DNA of 64,000 nucleotides from Lathyrus oleraceus (Eukaryota; Streptophyta; Magnoliopsida; Fabales; Fabaceae). The stretch lies in the NCBI RefSeq assembly GCF_024323335.1, contig NC_066583.1:275859416-275923415 (forward strand). The letters are read 5' to 3'. The notes under the pieces were generated by a model that made no database searches, was not told the origin of the DNA, and saw only the letters and a list, made by a program, of their open reading frames with translations. This document shows, piece after piece, positions 10,166-22,076 of this stretch (position 1 is the stretch's first letter; every line of letters begins with the position of its first letter). The position numbers and the translations under genes were made by a program.

Positions 10166-11579
10166 TTATCTGAATCTTCTCGAGGACAAGTTGATCAACA
10201 ATCTTCTTCCAAGTAACGGAAGGCTGAGGCATGCTAGAAGATAAAACCTCTGGCTCTCTCTGTCTCTTCGCCACTCAGTCTTCAAGTAGCTCAATCAGTG
10301 TATCTTTGTCCTTAGACTCCAACTGCAACTCTTCATGCTTCTTGCTCAAAGCATGGAAACGCTCTTCCCACACATCCTTCTCTTGTTTCATCTTGGTGAG
10401 TGCGTCTTCCAACTCCTCTACATCTTTCTTAGGGAGAGTTAATGGCTCAACCACAACCATAGGCACAGGTCTTTCACAAGGATAAGGCATCTTCAACTCC
10501 ATAGTTCTCTTCTTCACCCAAAGAGTGTAAGCTTCTAAAGCTACATAATTGCGCGAACCAAGCTCAGATCTTCCTTTCCTATGCACATTATGCCAAGCAT
10601 GCACAATCTTCTGCTTCAAATGTTGGGGATCTTTACCCTCTTGATAGAAAAGACCTTCTAACAACATGTTATTAGGTTTGTCTCTCAAGGGGAACCCAAG
10701 TTGACGACGAGCCAAAGCAGGGTTGTAGCTAATTCCTCCTTGTGTACCAACGAGAGGCACATTAGAGAATTCACCACAACTGTCAATAATCTCCAAACTG
10801 CTTAAAGATGGGTCATACCAAACTATATCATCATTAGTGAGAGACATAAGTCTCTGAGACCACCTTAGACATTGTTTGTTCTCCACAAAAGTAGATGTCT
10901 GAGGCAAGTGCAAAATAAACCACTTGTACAGAAGAGGAATGCAACAGACAATCGTTCCACCACCCTTAGAATTCCTTAGATGCAAAGAAAAATACATATC
11001 ACCCAACAAAGTAGGCACATGATTCCCAATCAAGAAAAGTCTAATGGGGTTAACATCAACAAAACCGTTAATGGTAGGGAATAAAGTTAATCAATAGATG
11101 AGCAACACAAAGATAGCTTCAAAAGCATCCACACTACCAGCTTGAGCAAAAGTGGTAGCTTCCTTGATGAGGAAGAGAGATGGCAACCCAAATAATCCTC
11201 CTTTCTTCACCCAATGAGCCTCTATCTCAGACTTCTTCAAGTGAAGAGCTTCAGCAATAATACTAGACTGGGGAATCTCCTCCAATCCACTAAAAGGCAC
11301 TCTACTAGAAACATGTATCCCCAAAAGATGAGAATACTCCTCCAACGTAGGCACAAGCTAAAAATCTAGGAAAGTGAAACAATGGTAGAGAGGATCATAG
11401 AACTGCACCAACACACTCAAAAGTCCTTCAACCACATCAGCAGACAAGATGAATAGAAGCTTCCCATGACGTTGTTTGAAGTCCAAGGGATATAATACAA
11501 AAGATGCTAGCTTCCTTAACTCTTTCAAGTCGGAACATCTGAAACTGTATTTCTTAGTGTTCATTCGTCCATAATCCAT
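10166..11579 (-). pseudogene. Ogre ORF1 of element A, broken
   Basis: The translation from ATG at 11579 follows the ORF1 of element F from its beginning (NTKKYSF against HTKKYSF, FYDPLYHC, PTLEEYSHL, VPFSGLE, LLYKWFI, QRLMSLTNDD, ARRQLGFPL). Stops fall at about 11358 and 11091, the frame shifts near 10275, and a recognisable C-terminus continues to about 10170, where it meets the Athila stub. The C-terminal third is charged and probably coiled coil. The Met is supported by the same CAG-AC-ATG context in F. Function of Ogre ORF1 is unknown; it may correspond to the plant domain DUF7745, which I cannot verify. Confidence 0.75.
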
Positions 11580-12420
11580 GGTCTGAAAATATTTGTAAAT
11601 GATACCTTAGTTCCTTGTAATTTTCGTATGATGAATGTTATGATGCGCATGCATGCATGAATGCAACAATAACAAATAAGAGATCACACACAAGGCAAAC
11701 AAAGGTCAAGGGATGAATCAAGTCATTGTCAAGATCAATCATCCATTTTGGTGGATTATGGTTTTCAGCTTATCAACACCCAAAATCCATTGATATTAAA
11801 AAGACTTGATTGGATCAACCAAGAATCAAGGGTTTGTTGCAAGTCACGAGCATGGAGTCTGGGTAAGAACCATCCCAAAGGAGTGAACTAAGGATAAAAA
11901 CCTGCAGATCATGTTCTAAAAAGTTCCCAGAGTCTTAATTCCATCTATCGGATATTACAGGTTAAGATGATTGACTCGTCGACCCATAATATTCTCAAGA
12001 GAAACTCGTCTGAGTGTAATATCGCGTAACAACTGTTATTAAGTCTACACCTGAACAGTTTCCGCACTACGTCCTAAATAGGCCAAGAGGGGTTAAATGT
12101 TCTAAGGTCCCCAGCTTCTCAGACCCAATTAGAAATAGTAATGCCTAACTACAAATACTTGTGTGACATTTCCAAATCCAAAGGAGTCTCCACTGAGCAG
12201 TGGATCTCAAGCCAACTTGTTAAGGACTACTCCACACAAGTCGAACATGACTATACCATCCTCCTATCTTAATTGTACTCAAGTTCGGGTTAGAACTTAT
12301 CTCACCACTCAGAGATCACCAAGCACAACAAGAAGATTATATCACACATACACATATACAAACATCATATATATACAAATATATTCACACAAAAAGTAGG
12401 CTAAACCCACTAGAGACTAC
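11580..12420 (-). other. Leader of element A, with long hairpin
   Basis: No gene; this is the untranslated leader between primer site and ORF1. On the minus strand it holds a hairpin with outer arms AATCAAGTC/GACTTGATT (11803-11811 and 11716-11724) and an inner part around TAATATCAA (11790-11798 and 11730-11738). The loop is clearly related to that of the second leader hairpin in F, while the outer arm sequence differs. The ORF1 start is preceded by ATTTTCAGACC, similar to a splice acceptor. Confidence 0.65.
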
Positions 12421-12438
12421 TCCCCAGCAGAGTCGCCA
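12421..12438 (-). other. Primer-binding site of element A
   Basis: On the minus strand the sequence reads TGGCGACTCTGCTGGGGA, nine bases after the LTR end. It matches the Ogre primer site, reported as complementary to tRNA-Arg. It fixes this LTR as a 5' LTR and the element's direction as minus. Confidence 0.8.
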
Positions 12439-12503
12439 CTTAATTTCTGTAGCGAGAAATTCATGATCATTAAGCTATTGACAAGCTAGAGATCAATTAA
12501 CAA

Positions 12504-12512
12504 GAGTCGCCA
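12504..12512 (-). other. Primer-site-like sequence inside LTR of A
   Basis: TGGCGACTC on the minus strand repeats the first nine bases of the true primer site about 75 bases upstream of it, inside the LTR. The same arrangement is found in C and F. Confidence 0.5.
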
Positions 12513-12779
12513 CCGCGATTTTCTTGTTTCCAAGGGAAAAGGGAAAAAATGCGAACAAAACCCAAATAGTAAGAAGTTTTCAAATAAAAACTAATAAAAT
12601 TCAGAGATCACAGGTAAGGGGGTTGGTTACACAGAGGGAAGGTGTTAGCACCCAAAGTGTCCTAGGTACTCCTAGGGAGCCCTTTTTGTGTGCATATGTA
12701 TTTTGTACAAAGTGATGTTTACAAACAAATAGAATTGGGGGATGAGAAAAGAATTCATTAATTATATGTTTGTGTTTGG

Positions 12780-12839
12780 CAAGACCTTCAGTCTTGTGCC
12801 TACGTACCAACATAAAAATGAGGGATCAAAACCTCGTAG
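12780..12839 (-). other. Two-hairpin structured module in LTR of A
   Basis: On the minus strand: outer arms CTACG/CGTAG, a bulge ending TTTTGAT, a weakened inner stem, then a second hairpin CAAGAC/GTCTTG with a five-base loop. It lies about 330 bases before the LTR 3' end, the same place as in C and F. Confidence 0.65.
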
Positions 12840-15626
12840 TTCATGCTATAAATTTCAAAATGAGTGTGTTGTGTTTTTTTTAGCAAAATTAGGTTTGAAA
12901 GGCACAAAGGCCTAAAATGTTTTTGAATTGGTTAGTTCCTTTTTGTCCTTTTGAAAGTTTAAGACATGTATAGTTAAGTTTATTCACAAGTTTGATTTAA
13001 GAAAAGAAGTTTGAAAATGCAATGGCATAAGGCCAAAGTTTCTATCTATTTGCAAAAGTGGTCAAAGTTTAGAACAAAAGTAGTTCACACAAAGAAGGTT
13101 TTGAAAATGGAGGGAGAGATTTTGAAATTAAATAAATGGGGAGAAGATGAAGAGACTATCCTATGTACAAAATTTAAAAGTTTAAAGTTGAAAAGATCTG
13201 ACCAAATGGGTAGTAGTCCAGTAGACAAGTATGTCAATAGAAAACCAGAATTCCCTTGGACCTTTTAAAATCAAGCAACACACAAATGCACAATTATATC
13301 AATCTTGAAGAGTAAAGGCATCAAATAAAGATGGCCTCATCCAAGCTTATCCACTTCAATGATCTTCTTCAAAATAGCCCATGCAACAGATGGATTCGAC
13401 AAGTCATAGGTTCAACATAACAGCTTCACAAAAGATCAATGTGGGAGATGAATCTTAGAGATCTTGAATGATGTATTAGATGAATTCAAATTGCAAGCAC
13501 TTGGTTCTTCACAAATTGGCATTGGCCAAGTCCATTTAGCAAAGGGATGTTGCCTAAGTTCTAAGTCCAATTGGTCCACAGATCAAGCCAACAGTCCACT
13601 CAAAAGTCTTTTAGGGTTTTTGTTCTTATTAGGTGCATTAATGGTCAAAGACCACACAACAAGCAAAGTATACACAAACAAAATATATCACACAAAATGG
13701 TCCAAGTGGACAAAGTTAAAATTGCATTAATATAAACAATTAGAATGATATGTATAATGGCAAATGATATAAAGTGCTAAAAGTAAATAACATTAAAGTC
13801 AAAGCTTGAAAGTAAAAGTTAATAGTTAGAAAGTTAGTAGTTAGTTTTGTTTTGCTTTTGGTTTCAAGACATTCTTTGGAGAACACTCAACCCACTTGCC
13901 ACAAGCATGGATTCTTGAACCAAAACATCTTCCAAAGGAAGGAAAGAAGGCCAAGTTTCCACACAATACCATGGAGGAGGGGAGACTTACAATCTCACTA
14001 CCTAGAATGCTTATGCCTTTGTGTCAAAATTTAGCGCTATGTTAAGCAATCGTAATTGGACTTATGTAGAAGTCACAACTATTTGAGGCCGGGCAATAAA
14101 CTTTTGGTGTTAATGCATGTTGGAGACATAGTATTATGAACTATACTCATTAAACATACCACACACAAAAATATGCAAAAGGTGTGACCTAATCTAATCC
14201 ATACTCATGTTAATCTTTCAATCAACTAGCATTAGGACCTTTGAGATGTCATTGGCCAATTGGAAATGAATGAATGAAGAAGGAGAATTAGATGAAGGGG
14301 AAGGAGATGAATGAGATCACAAATTGGTCAAAGGAGGACTTTTACCAAATTAATATCATTCATTCATTTTGGGAGATGGAATGTACATTCCATCAATCCC
14401 CTAAATTCAATGATATTAATTTGACAAAGTCAAATCAACCTTGACCAAGGCCCAATAACAAACAATTAAACTCAATTAAGTCAATACAAATGGTCAACAT
14501 AATTAAAATGGCATTTATTCAATTCAAAATATTAAAATAATGCATTAAATTCAAATATGTTTTGTCCAAATCCTCAAATATAATCAAAAACACCAAAGAA
14601 ATGGCCATGAGATGTATCATAGATCAAACAAGGTAAAAGGACCTAGGAGAAAAAATTTCAGAATTTTTGGACACTTAAAAATATTTTTAAACAATTAAAA
14701 ACAAATTCAAAATCAATTAATTCATGAAAAATATTAATAATAATCCAAAAAATAATTTTGATTCAGAATATGAAATAGAAAAATATTTGGAAATTTTTGG
14801 TGAAAGTCCCATATTTTTTGGATCAATATTGAATTTAATATGAATTATTGAATAAAATGCAATTATAATAAAATTCAGAAAATGCTAAATTACGTGGACC
14901 ATCAGATCTCCCTCATTAATTGAGGTGGTAAATATGATGATCCAAAACGCGCGTTCCACCAAGACCTGAATCAACCGCGTGGCAAAAGGAGTAATCACAA
15001 GGAACGATCCAAATTAGAACATGAGACTTGGATCAAGCAGTTCAGAGACAAGACACATCATCACCGGAGTCAGAGCTCCGGTTGTCTTCTCCGGTGAGCT
15101 TCACCGGACTGGTCAACATGAACCATCACCAAAATAACAAACATGGACATGATCTTAAAGAAAAAACATCACTGAGCACGAATATGACCTCCAATTCCTC
15201 CAATTCCAATTATATTAAGAGATATGTGGAATTGAAAAATGAGGTACATGATCTGAGTTGCTTCGATTTAGCCTCAAAGAAACTCAATCTTCTTGCCTAC
15301 ATTGGTAGGACTTCAGATGAACAAAGAATCAATGGAATTGAGCAACAATTTGAGAGAATCAAAGAGTTTAAAATTTCTACAAATTACCTTAAATGGAGGT
15401 TTGACCACGATGGATCTTGATCTGAATTGTGCTTGGCTTCACTTCAATTGCTTGCAGGAGAGGAATGAAAAGGTTTAGAAGCAATGGACTCCTGGAGAAT
15501 TGAATTCCAAAATAGTGGAGATTCAAGCTCAAATTCAAATGAATTTATCAGGATGAGAGTGAAGGGTTTTCAATGGAGATTCAAAGCTGGCGCAATATGT
15601 GTGTGATTTCTGAGCAAATGCAGTTG

Positions 15627-15634
15627 TATTTATA
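15627..15634 (-). promoter_or_regulatory. TATA box of LTR of A
   Basis: Minus-strand TATAAATA within GGCTATAAATACAAC. The position and context match LTR-b. Confidence 0.55.
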
Positions 15635-17122
15635 GCCAAATCCGTGTGATATTTTCACACTCTTTTCAATCTTCCAAATTTGGCAAATGATGATAGCATG
15701 GTGCATGGGCGCGCATAGGCCCATGAACTGATGGCTTGACGTCCAAAATGAATGATCAGATATGTTGGAGCTAGTTTATAATGCAAGGAAATTGAACATT
15801 GTTGTTTGAAGTTTGATCAATGTCAAATGATGTCAGCCTATTGAAGCCATGCGCAACCTATGCATTTCTCATCCAAAATGAATGAATTTGAGCTCTTTGG
15901 AAAGGTGAGATCAAGAGGAACAAGTTTGATGTTGAACACTTTTATATTTGGAGTTTGGAACTTGGAGAAATTTGAGGTGGAAGTTTGGGAAAATTTGACA
16001 TATCAAAATTTTTCTAAGTGTCAAGCCATATGTCTTAATATTCCATGTTGCTTAACTTTTTATAGGAGCTTCAAATGAGAAAAGTGTATTCATAAAAGTT
16101 GTATCTCTCTTAAAGACCTTCAAAATGGTCACCAATTTCATGTCATTTGGATTTGAAATGATAGTGTTATGCATTTTTGAAGTTTGGAAAAGTCACTTGA
16201 TCAATGGTATAGGTCAAAAGTGACCTATAATGTAGCCTCATATCACATGCTCAAAAAGTTGAAATAGACACATTGAATTTGATTGTGCAACTTTTAAATC
16301 TTTCATATCATAAAAATTGAGCAAGTTATGGCCTTGGGAAGTCGACTTTCAAATTAGGGTTTAGACAAAATGACCTATAATGTTTCAACATAGAAAATGA
16401 TTTTCCAAGAAAAACTAGCTCTAGGTCTCAACATGAAAGTTGTTTAGAATGTCATTTAGAGTAAGGTTTCTCTTGTAATTATTTTCATATGATGCAAATT
16501 GTAGGAGATAGGGTCTAGGGAGACCCAGTTTTGATCAGATGAATTCATCTGGCCAACCACCATCAACCAACTTGCTAATTTCCAATTCTCTTGAATTTCT
16601 TGGCTCATGGTAGATAATATATGCATAAGATGATGAATTTTCAAGTGTCCCTTGAGAAATTTGATCAATTGGTGAGATAGCTTGTTGGAGAAGTTACTCA
16701 AGATACCCAGTCAAACTAGGGTTTCCAAGGCAAATCACCCTCAAACTCTTGAAGCAAACTTGATCAATATAACATGTAGAGATCATTGGGGCTCATATAT
16801 GATGTTCATAACCATTATTGAATCAATTCTTGGTTGTGCTCTTTGTTCATGAGGGTCTTAAATCCTAGATGTGATCTTGATGAATCAATGAGATCATGCC
16901 CTACCTACAAAAAGAGTTAGATAGATGTAAAGACATATTTTTGCTATTTTAGTTAATGAAATGATATAATATAAGTATGATATAATCACAAAATGCTTGG
17001 TGATCTCTCCCAAAGCAAACCCAATGAAAGAAGGGTAATGAGAGTGCCAAGGTATGATCCCAATGCTAATGCTTATGATAAAATTGCATGAGGGGCCTTA
17101 GGGTCAAAATTGGGGTCTTACA

Positions 17123-18771
17123 CCATGCATGGAATGTTGCATGAGATGCATGCAATTGCTGGGGATTTTTGGACATGCCTGTAGGAATGTGACTGATTTT
17201 GTTGATCATTGATGAGGCTTCCCATTTTGGTGGGAATTCTATGCGTAAGTATGCTGATGATTGATATGATTATTGTTTTGATAAGGGTTCTATGCATGTA
17301 TAAGGTGCATAACAACTTCAATTTTGATGTAAACTCATATTTTGGTGGGAGAGTTATGCTTGTTTGTGCATATGAAAGTCCAAATGATGATAGGGTATGT
17401 TTTGAAATCCCCCCCCCCCCCCCCCCACCCCCCCCCCCCCCCTTTATAGGCGAGAGTTCTTTCAGTGTCCTAGCTAATGGGATTTGAGTTTATGAAGATG
17501 CCAACAGTGTACTTTTGTTATTAGGGAGACCAATTGAAATTGGACTTCAGGTTTTTGTAATTGGACATAATTTGGGCATTTGGCTATTGAGAGGGTTCTG
17601 ACTTCTCAACCCTTGATATTTTAACAATGCAACACTCAATTATGAATGCCCATGTTGACCTTTATTATAGATTTGTCGATGAGAGGCTGCACATGAGTAC
17701 ATTCCTGAGGGAATTTGAGTTGTTTATTATGAAAGCAACCATGACGGTCTGCAAATGATTTGATGTCTTTATGCGACGAGAACAATCTTGGGGATTGTGA
17801 GTCTCCCCTTTTGATATCTAAAAATTAATTTTATTGTTCAGTTCAAATGTTTTTTCGTTATTATCCAAAATCTTAAAACAATGTTTATAAAAAATAAAGA
17901 CATTTTGCAAACAAGCAAATAAAGTAAAAATAATTAGGCATAATTTTGACGAGAAAACTTCTCTTTTTATTAATTTCACCCATGAATGGGAAATTGTACA
18001 TAAAGATTCAATTACTTAATGAGGTAATTATTGTGGAAGAAAAATATAATGGCAATGAACATTGAGTTTCCATTATGTTTCAATACTACTATAATATTTA
18101 TGTCTCTGAGGACCCAAACACCTTGTTTCTGAAGAAGTTGGATGGATTGATTCTTCTCTTTTAGAGACCTCCATGGATAGGATAGATTCACGGGTTGCAG
18201 TCTTTGCCTTGGAATTAATCCATAACTTTTGCCTAGATCGCCCTCTCGGTTTTCAATCCATTAGGATACCCTTTTTTGCCTGAGCCGCCCTTTTAGGTTT
18301 TCAACTCAGCGGGTCAATTCTTTTATTTTTAACCTTAATTTTTGCCTGGGCCGCCCTTTCGGATATTCGATCCACCGGGATATCCATTTTTGCCTAAGCT
18401 GCCCTTTCATGTTTTTGACTTAGCGACTTTTATTGTTCCATTTTTATAGGCAAAGTACTTTTTGACTGAATTAGCATTTGTGGGAAGTGGAAATTCATCA
18501 CCGTCCGTAGTTGCAAGGATTAGAGCGCCTCTGGAAAATCCTAGAATCTTTATGAATTGACAGGATTTTCTTCAGCACCAGGTCGCCTTCTTGGAACACT
18601 CGAGGCTGAACCTTCTTGCCAAATGCTTTCTTAAGACGCCTCTGATAGAGTTGACCATGATATAATGCTTTTAAGCGCTTATATTCAATAAGATTGAGTT
18701 CATTAAATCTTGCTTGAACCCATTATGCCTCGTCTAAATTAGCCTCCATCAAGACTCTCATCGAGGGGATT
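17123..18771 (-). other. 3' untranslated region of element B
   Basis: No gene. The part next to integrase (18181-18430) contains tailed hairpins that match the start of the 3' UTR of F, which shows that B continues leftward on the minus strand. Further left are AT-rich sequence and a C18-A-C15 run at 17409-17442. No polypurine tract of the AAATAGGGGCAT type is seen beside the LTR of A at 17123, so that LTR is probably an insertion and not B's own 3' LTR. Confidence 0.6.
18231..18423 (-). other. Tailed hairpins in 3' UTR of B
   Basis: On the minus strand four units end in GGCAAAAAT or a variant. The clearest have outer arms CTAAG/CTTAG (plus-strand 419-423 and 394-398 of the 18 kb block) and CTGAG/CTCAG (18305-18309 and 18280-18284), so one pair is exchanged with compensation. 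Inner parts are CCT-AAAA-GGG and CC-GAAA-GG. Element F has the same family at 56595-56750. Confidence 0.65.
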
Positions 18772-19563
18772 TCAAATTTCTATAGGAATGACTGCTTCCA
18801 TGCCATAAACCAAGGAAAATGGGGTTTCCCCCGTCGAAGTACGCACCGACGTATGATAGCCATGCAACACGAAAGGTAGCATTTCATGCCAATCCTTGTA
18901 TTTGACCACTATATTTTGAATGATCTTCTTAATATTTTTGTTTCCTTCTTCAACAACTCCATTCATCTTAGGCCGGTATGGTGACGAGTTATGGTGTTTG
19001 ATTTTGAATGTTGCACATAACTCCTCTATTGTCTTCTTGCTGAGGTTAGACTTATTATTAGTGATGATTTTGTTGGGAACCCTGTATCGGCATATGATGT
19101 TGTTCTTCAAGAAGCGGGTAATGACTTGCTTGGTGACGTTGGCATAAGACACGACTTCGATCCATTTTGTGAAATAGTCTATGGAAACCAATATAAACCT
19201 ATGTTTGTTAGATGATTTTGGTTCAATCATCCCAATCATGTCAATCACCCATATATATAAAGTCCATGGTGATGCTATGACATTTAGAGGGGTAGGTGGT
19301 ACGTGCACCTTGTCAGCATATATCTGACACCTGTAGCACAATCTGGCATAATGATAACAGTCAACTTCCATCGTTAGCCAGTAGTAACCTGCCCTTAGGA
19401 TTTTCTTTTCCATCACGTGTACACTTGCATTAGTTTCGAAGGATCCTTCATGTATATCTTTCATGAGTTGATTGACTTCATGTTTGTCCACACATCTGAG
19501 CAGAACCATGTCATAATTCCTTTTATATAACACATCTCCATTCAGGAAGAACTTTGATGCCAA
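18772..19563 (-). pseudogene. Integrase of element B, catalytically dead
   Basis: The open stretch of 263 residues aligns with integrase of F from ALYKRN-like (GDVLYKRNYDMVLLRCVD) to FSLVYGMEAV. The zinc-binding part keeps HEGSFETNAS and CYRCQ, but its second histidine is not conserved. Of the catalytic triad, the first Asp (WVIDMIG) and Glu (VEEGNK) remain while the second Asp is Asn (ITNNKSN against ITDNGSN in F). The C-terminal GPY/F part is missing. It cannot be functional. Confidence 0.85.
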
Positions 19564-21860
19564 GCTCCAGATTGTCCTCTTGTTAAAGCTAGAAGCATCT
19601 ACTAGATATTATTGTTTCTCAAGATAGCGTTTAATATAAAAAACCAAGGTTTGTAATCTGATTCTTCTGCTGTTGTCAAATAATGAGCAGGTTCGTCAAA
19701 ACACCCGATTTCAATATTAGGCTAATTGTTAGGCCATATCGACTTGTACATGGATTCTAGAGTTTCCAGAGCGCCTTCCATCTAATTCTCTTCTCGAGGA
19801 ATATGGGTAAAAGTGATTTTATCAAATTTTAGGAGCAACTTCAACATATAATCCCGGTAAGGAATTAGATTAGCATGTCCCATTTCCTAATCTCCTTTGA
19901 ATCAGATGTATCACTAGAAAGGAGTCACCATATACTTCAAAGATGTTAATCCTTAAATCAATAGCCTCCTCTAGTCCCAGTATGCAAGCTTCAAACTCAG
20001 CCATGTTGTTTGTACATGTGAAGAAAAGCTTTGTTGTGAATGGTAGATGAAAATTCTAGGGAGACATGAATACTTCCCCAACTCCATGACCTATAGCATT
20101 TGAAATACCAACAAACATAAAAGTCCATTGCTCCCCTGGTTCGGGTCTTTCGCCGGTTCCATGGGTTTCATAATCTTTGACAACCATAATATCCTCGTAT
20201 GGGAAATCAAACTTCAAAGGTTGGTAATCCTCCATTGGTTGATGAGAAAGATGGTATGTCATTACACTACCTTTGACGGACTTCTGTGCGACATAAAGGA
20301 TGTTGTATTTTGACAATAACATCTGCCATCGGGAATTTCTGCCAATGAGGGCTGGTTTTTCAAATATGTACTTGATGGGATCCATCTTAGAGATTCACCA
20401 AGTCATGTGAGTCAGCATGTATTTCCTGAGACGTCTAGCAGCCCATGCAAGTGCACAATAAGTCTTTCCGAGCAATGAGTATCTGGTTTCACAGTCGTTA
20501 AATTTCCTGCTCAAATGATAAATGGCGTGCTCTTTCTTGCCAGTTTCATCTTGTTGTCCTAACACAAGCCAAACTCATCGAGTATTGTTAAGTACATGAT
20601 GAGAGGCCTTCCCTGGACATGACGCATCAAAATTGGTGGTTCTTGTAAATATTCTTTGACCCTATCGAAATCTTCTTGGCAATCATCACTCCTCTCAATC
20701 TCTTGATCTTTTCATAGAAGCTTGAATATTAGTTTACAGGTGGCAGTGAGATGTGAAATGAATTTGGCGATGTAGTTTAACCTCCCCAATATTCCACAAA
20801 TCTCTTTCTCAATCTTTAGTGCAAGCATGTTCTGAATAGACATGACCTTGTTAGGATCCACCTCAATTCCTTTTCGACTTACAATAAAGCCCCCCAAAGC
20901 TTCCCGAATCGAATCCCAAATATACATTTATTAGGGGTTAAGCCTTAGCCTAAACTTCCTCAGTCGAGCAAACAAATTTTGCAAATTGATAATGTGTTTC
21001 TCTTCAGTTTGGGATTTGGCAATCATATCACCAACATATACTTCGATCACTTTTGAATCATGTCATGAAACAGAGTCACCATTGCGCGTTGTTATGTTGG
21101 CCCAACATTCTTTAATCCAAAAGGCATCACCTTATAATAGAAAGTCCCATAAGGGGTGACAGATGTAGTTTTCTCCATGTCCTCTGGATCCATTTTAATC
21201 TGGTTATACCTAGAGAAACCATCCATGAAAGAAAATGCTAAGAACTGTGTGGTGTTATCCACTAATACATCAATGTGAGGTCATGGAAAATCGTCTTTTG
21301 AACTAGCTCTATCCAGATCTCGATAGTCAATACACATATAAACTTTTCCATCTTTCTTTTGTACCAGCACAATGTTAGCAACCCATTATGGGTACTTGGA
21401 AACCTCTAAGAAACCGACATCGAACTGCTTTCTCACTTATTCTCTGATCTTGAGAGTCATGTCTGGGCGAGTTCTTCTTAACTTCTGTTTGACGGCAAGA
21501 CATTCTTCCTTGAGTGGCAGCTTGTGCATGACAATATCAATATCCAACCCATGCATATCCTGATATGTCCAAGCAAATACATCGACATACTCACGAAGGA
21601 TCTCTATCAGTCTTGTCTTTACAGCATCTTGGAAAGCGGCGCCTATCTTCACTTCTTTCTTGTCCTCCTCTATTCCAAGGTTGATAACTCCGACGTGCTC
21701 CTGGTGTGGTTGAGTGACTTTCTCTTCCCGCTCGATCAATCTTGCCAACTCTTCAGGGAGTTCATAATCTTCCTCGCCTTCATCTTCGGCTTGGTTAATT
21801 AGACAATCAAAGTCATACAAGACAATAGCAATATCATTATCAATGGTCTCGATGGTGTTT
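19564..21860 (-). pseudogene. RT and RNase H of element B, decayed
   Basis: Fragments in several frames follow the order of the F polymerase: an acidic linker (EEDYELPEELARLIEREE), the RT entry (KLPLKEECLAVKQKLRRTRP), FSFMDGFSG-like sequence near 21230, YVGD in place of YVDD near 21015-21026, a thumb and Ty3-type RNase H part (MDPIKYIFEKPALIGRNSRW) and the second RNase H with FVG in place of FDG near 20100. Many stops and frameshifts are present. Both active sites have lost an aspartate. Confidence 0.8.
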
Positions 21861-22076
21861 CTGCATCTTATGATTTATGCAATTTATTTAGAAAGTGTGT
21901 GCGTAAACATTATTTCCACTTTATTGTATATAGAAGTGCGAAAGAAAAAGAATAAAATTTGAATGCAAATTGCCACTTTATTAATGATAATCAAAGTTCT
22001 GAAAATAAGGAGGCCCTATAACATGCCACCGTGCCTTGGGCAAAGCACATGGTTTTGATTAAAATAGTAAAATTAC
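21861..22076 (-). other. Pro-RT intron of element B
   Basis: On the minus strand the donor GTAATTTT is at 22076 and the acceptor AGATGCAG ends at 21861. The upstream exon ends two bases into a codon, as in F, and reading on in that phase gives the start of the RT exon (LYDFDCLINQ). Size is 216 bases against 282 in F. The same phase and position in two diverged elements supports a real ancestral intron. Confidence 0.7.

Larger units (their letters stand above)
12448..17122 (-). repeat. 5' LTR of Ogre element A
   Basis: Read on the minus strand, the LTR starts TGTAAGACCCCAATTTTGAC at 17122 and ends GCTACA at 12448, about 4.68 kb. It contains a TATA box (15627-15634), the GAAGTCCTACCAATGTAGG block, a GGGTGCTAACACCTTCCC block near its 3' end and one two-hairpin module. 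Open frames such as the one at 15028-15420 on the plus strand are shadows of LTR sequence. The bases next to its start, CCATG (17123-17127), are the predicted target duplication. Confidence 0.85.

Noticed and set aside
15028..15420. Plus-strand open frame of 130 residues
   Set aside because: It is the reverse strand of the LTR of A; the matching part of LTR-b is full of stops.
17209..17487. Open frame of 92 residues with a proline run
   Set aside because: The proline run is just the C homopolymer; the surroundings are 3' UTR of B.
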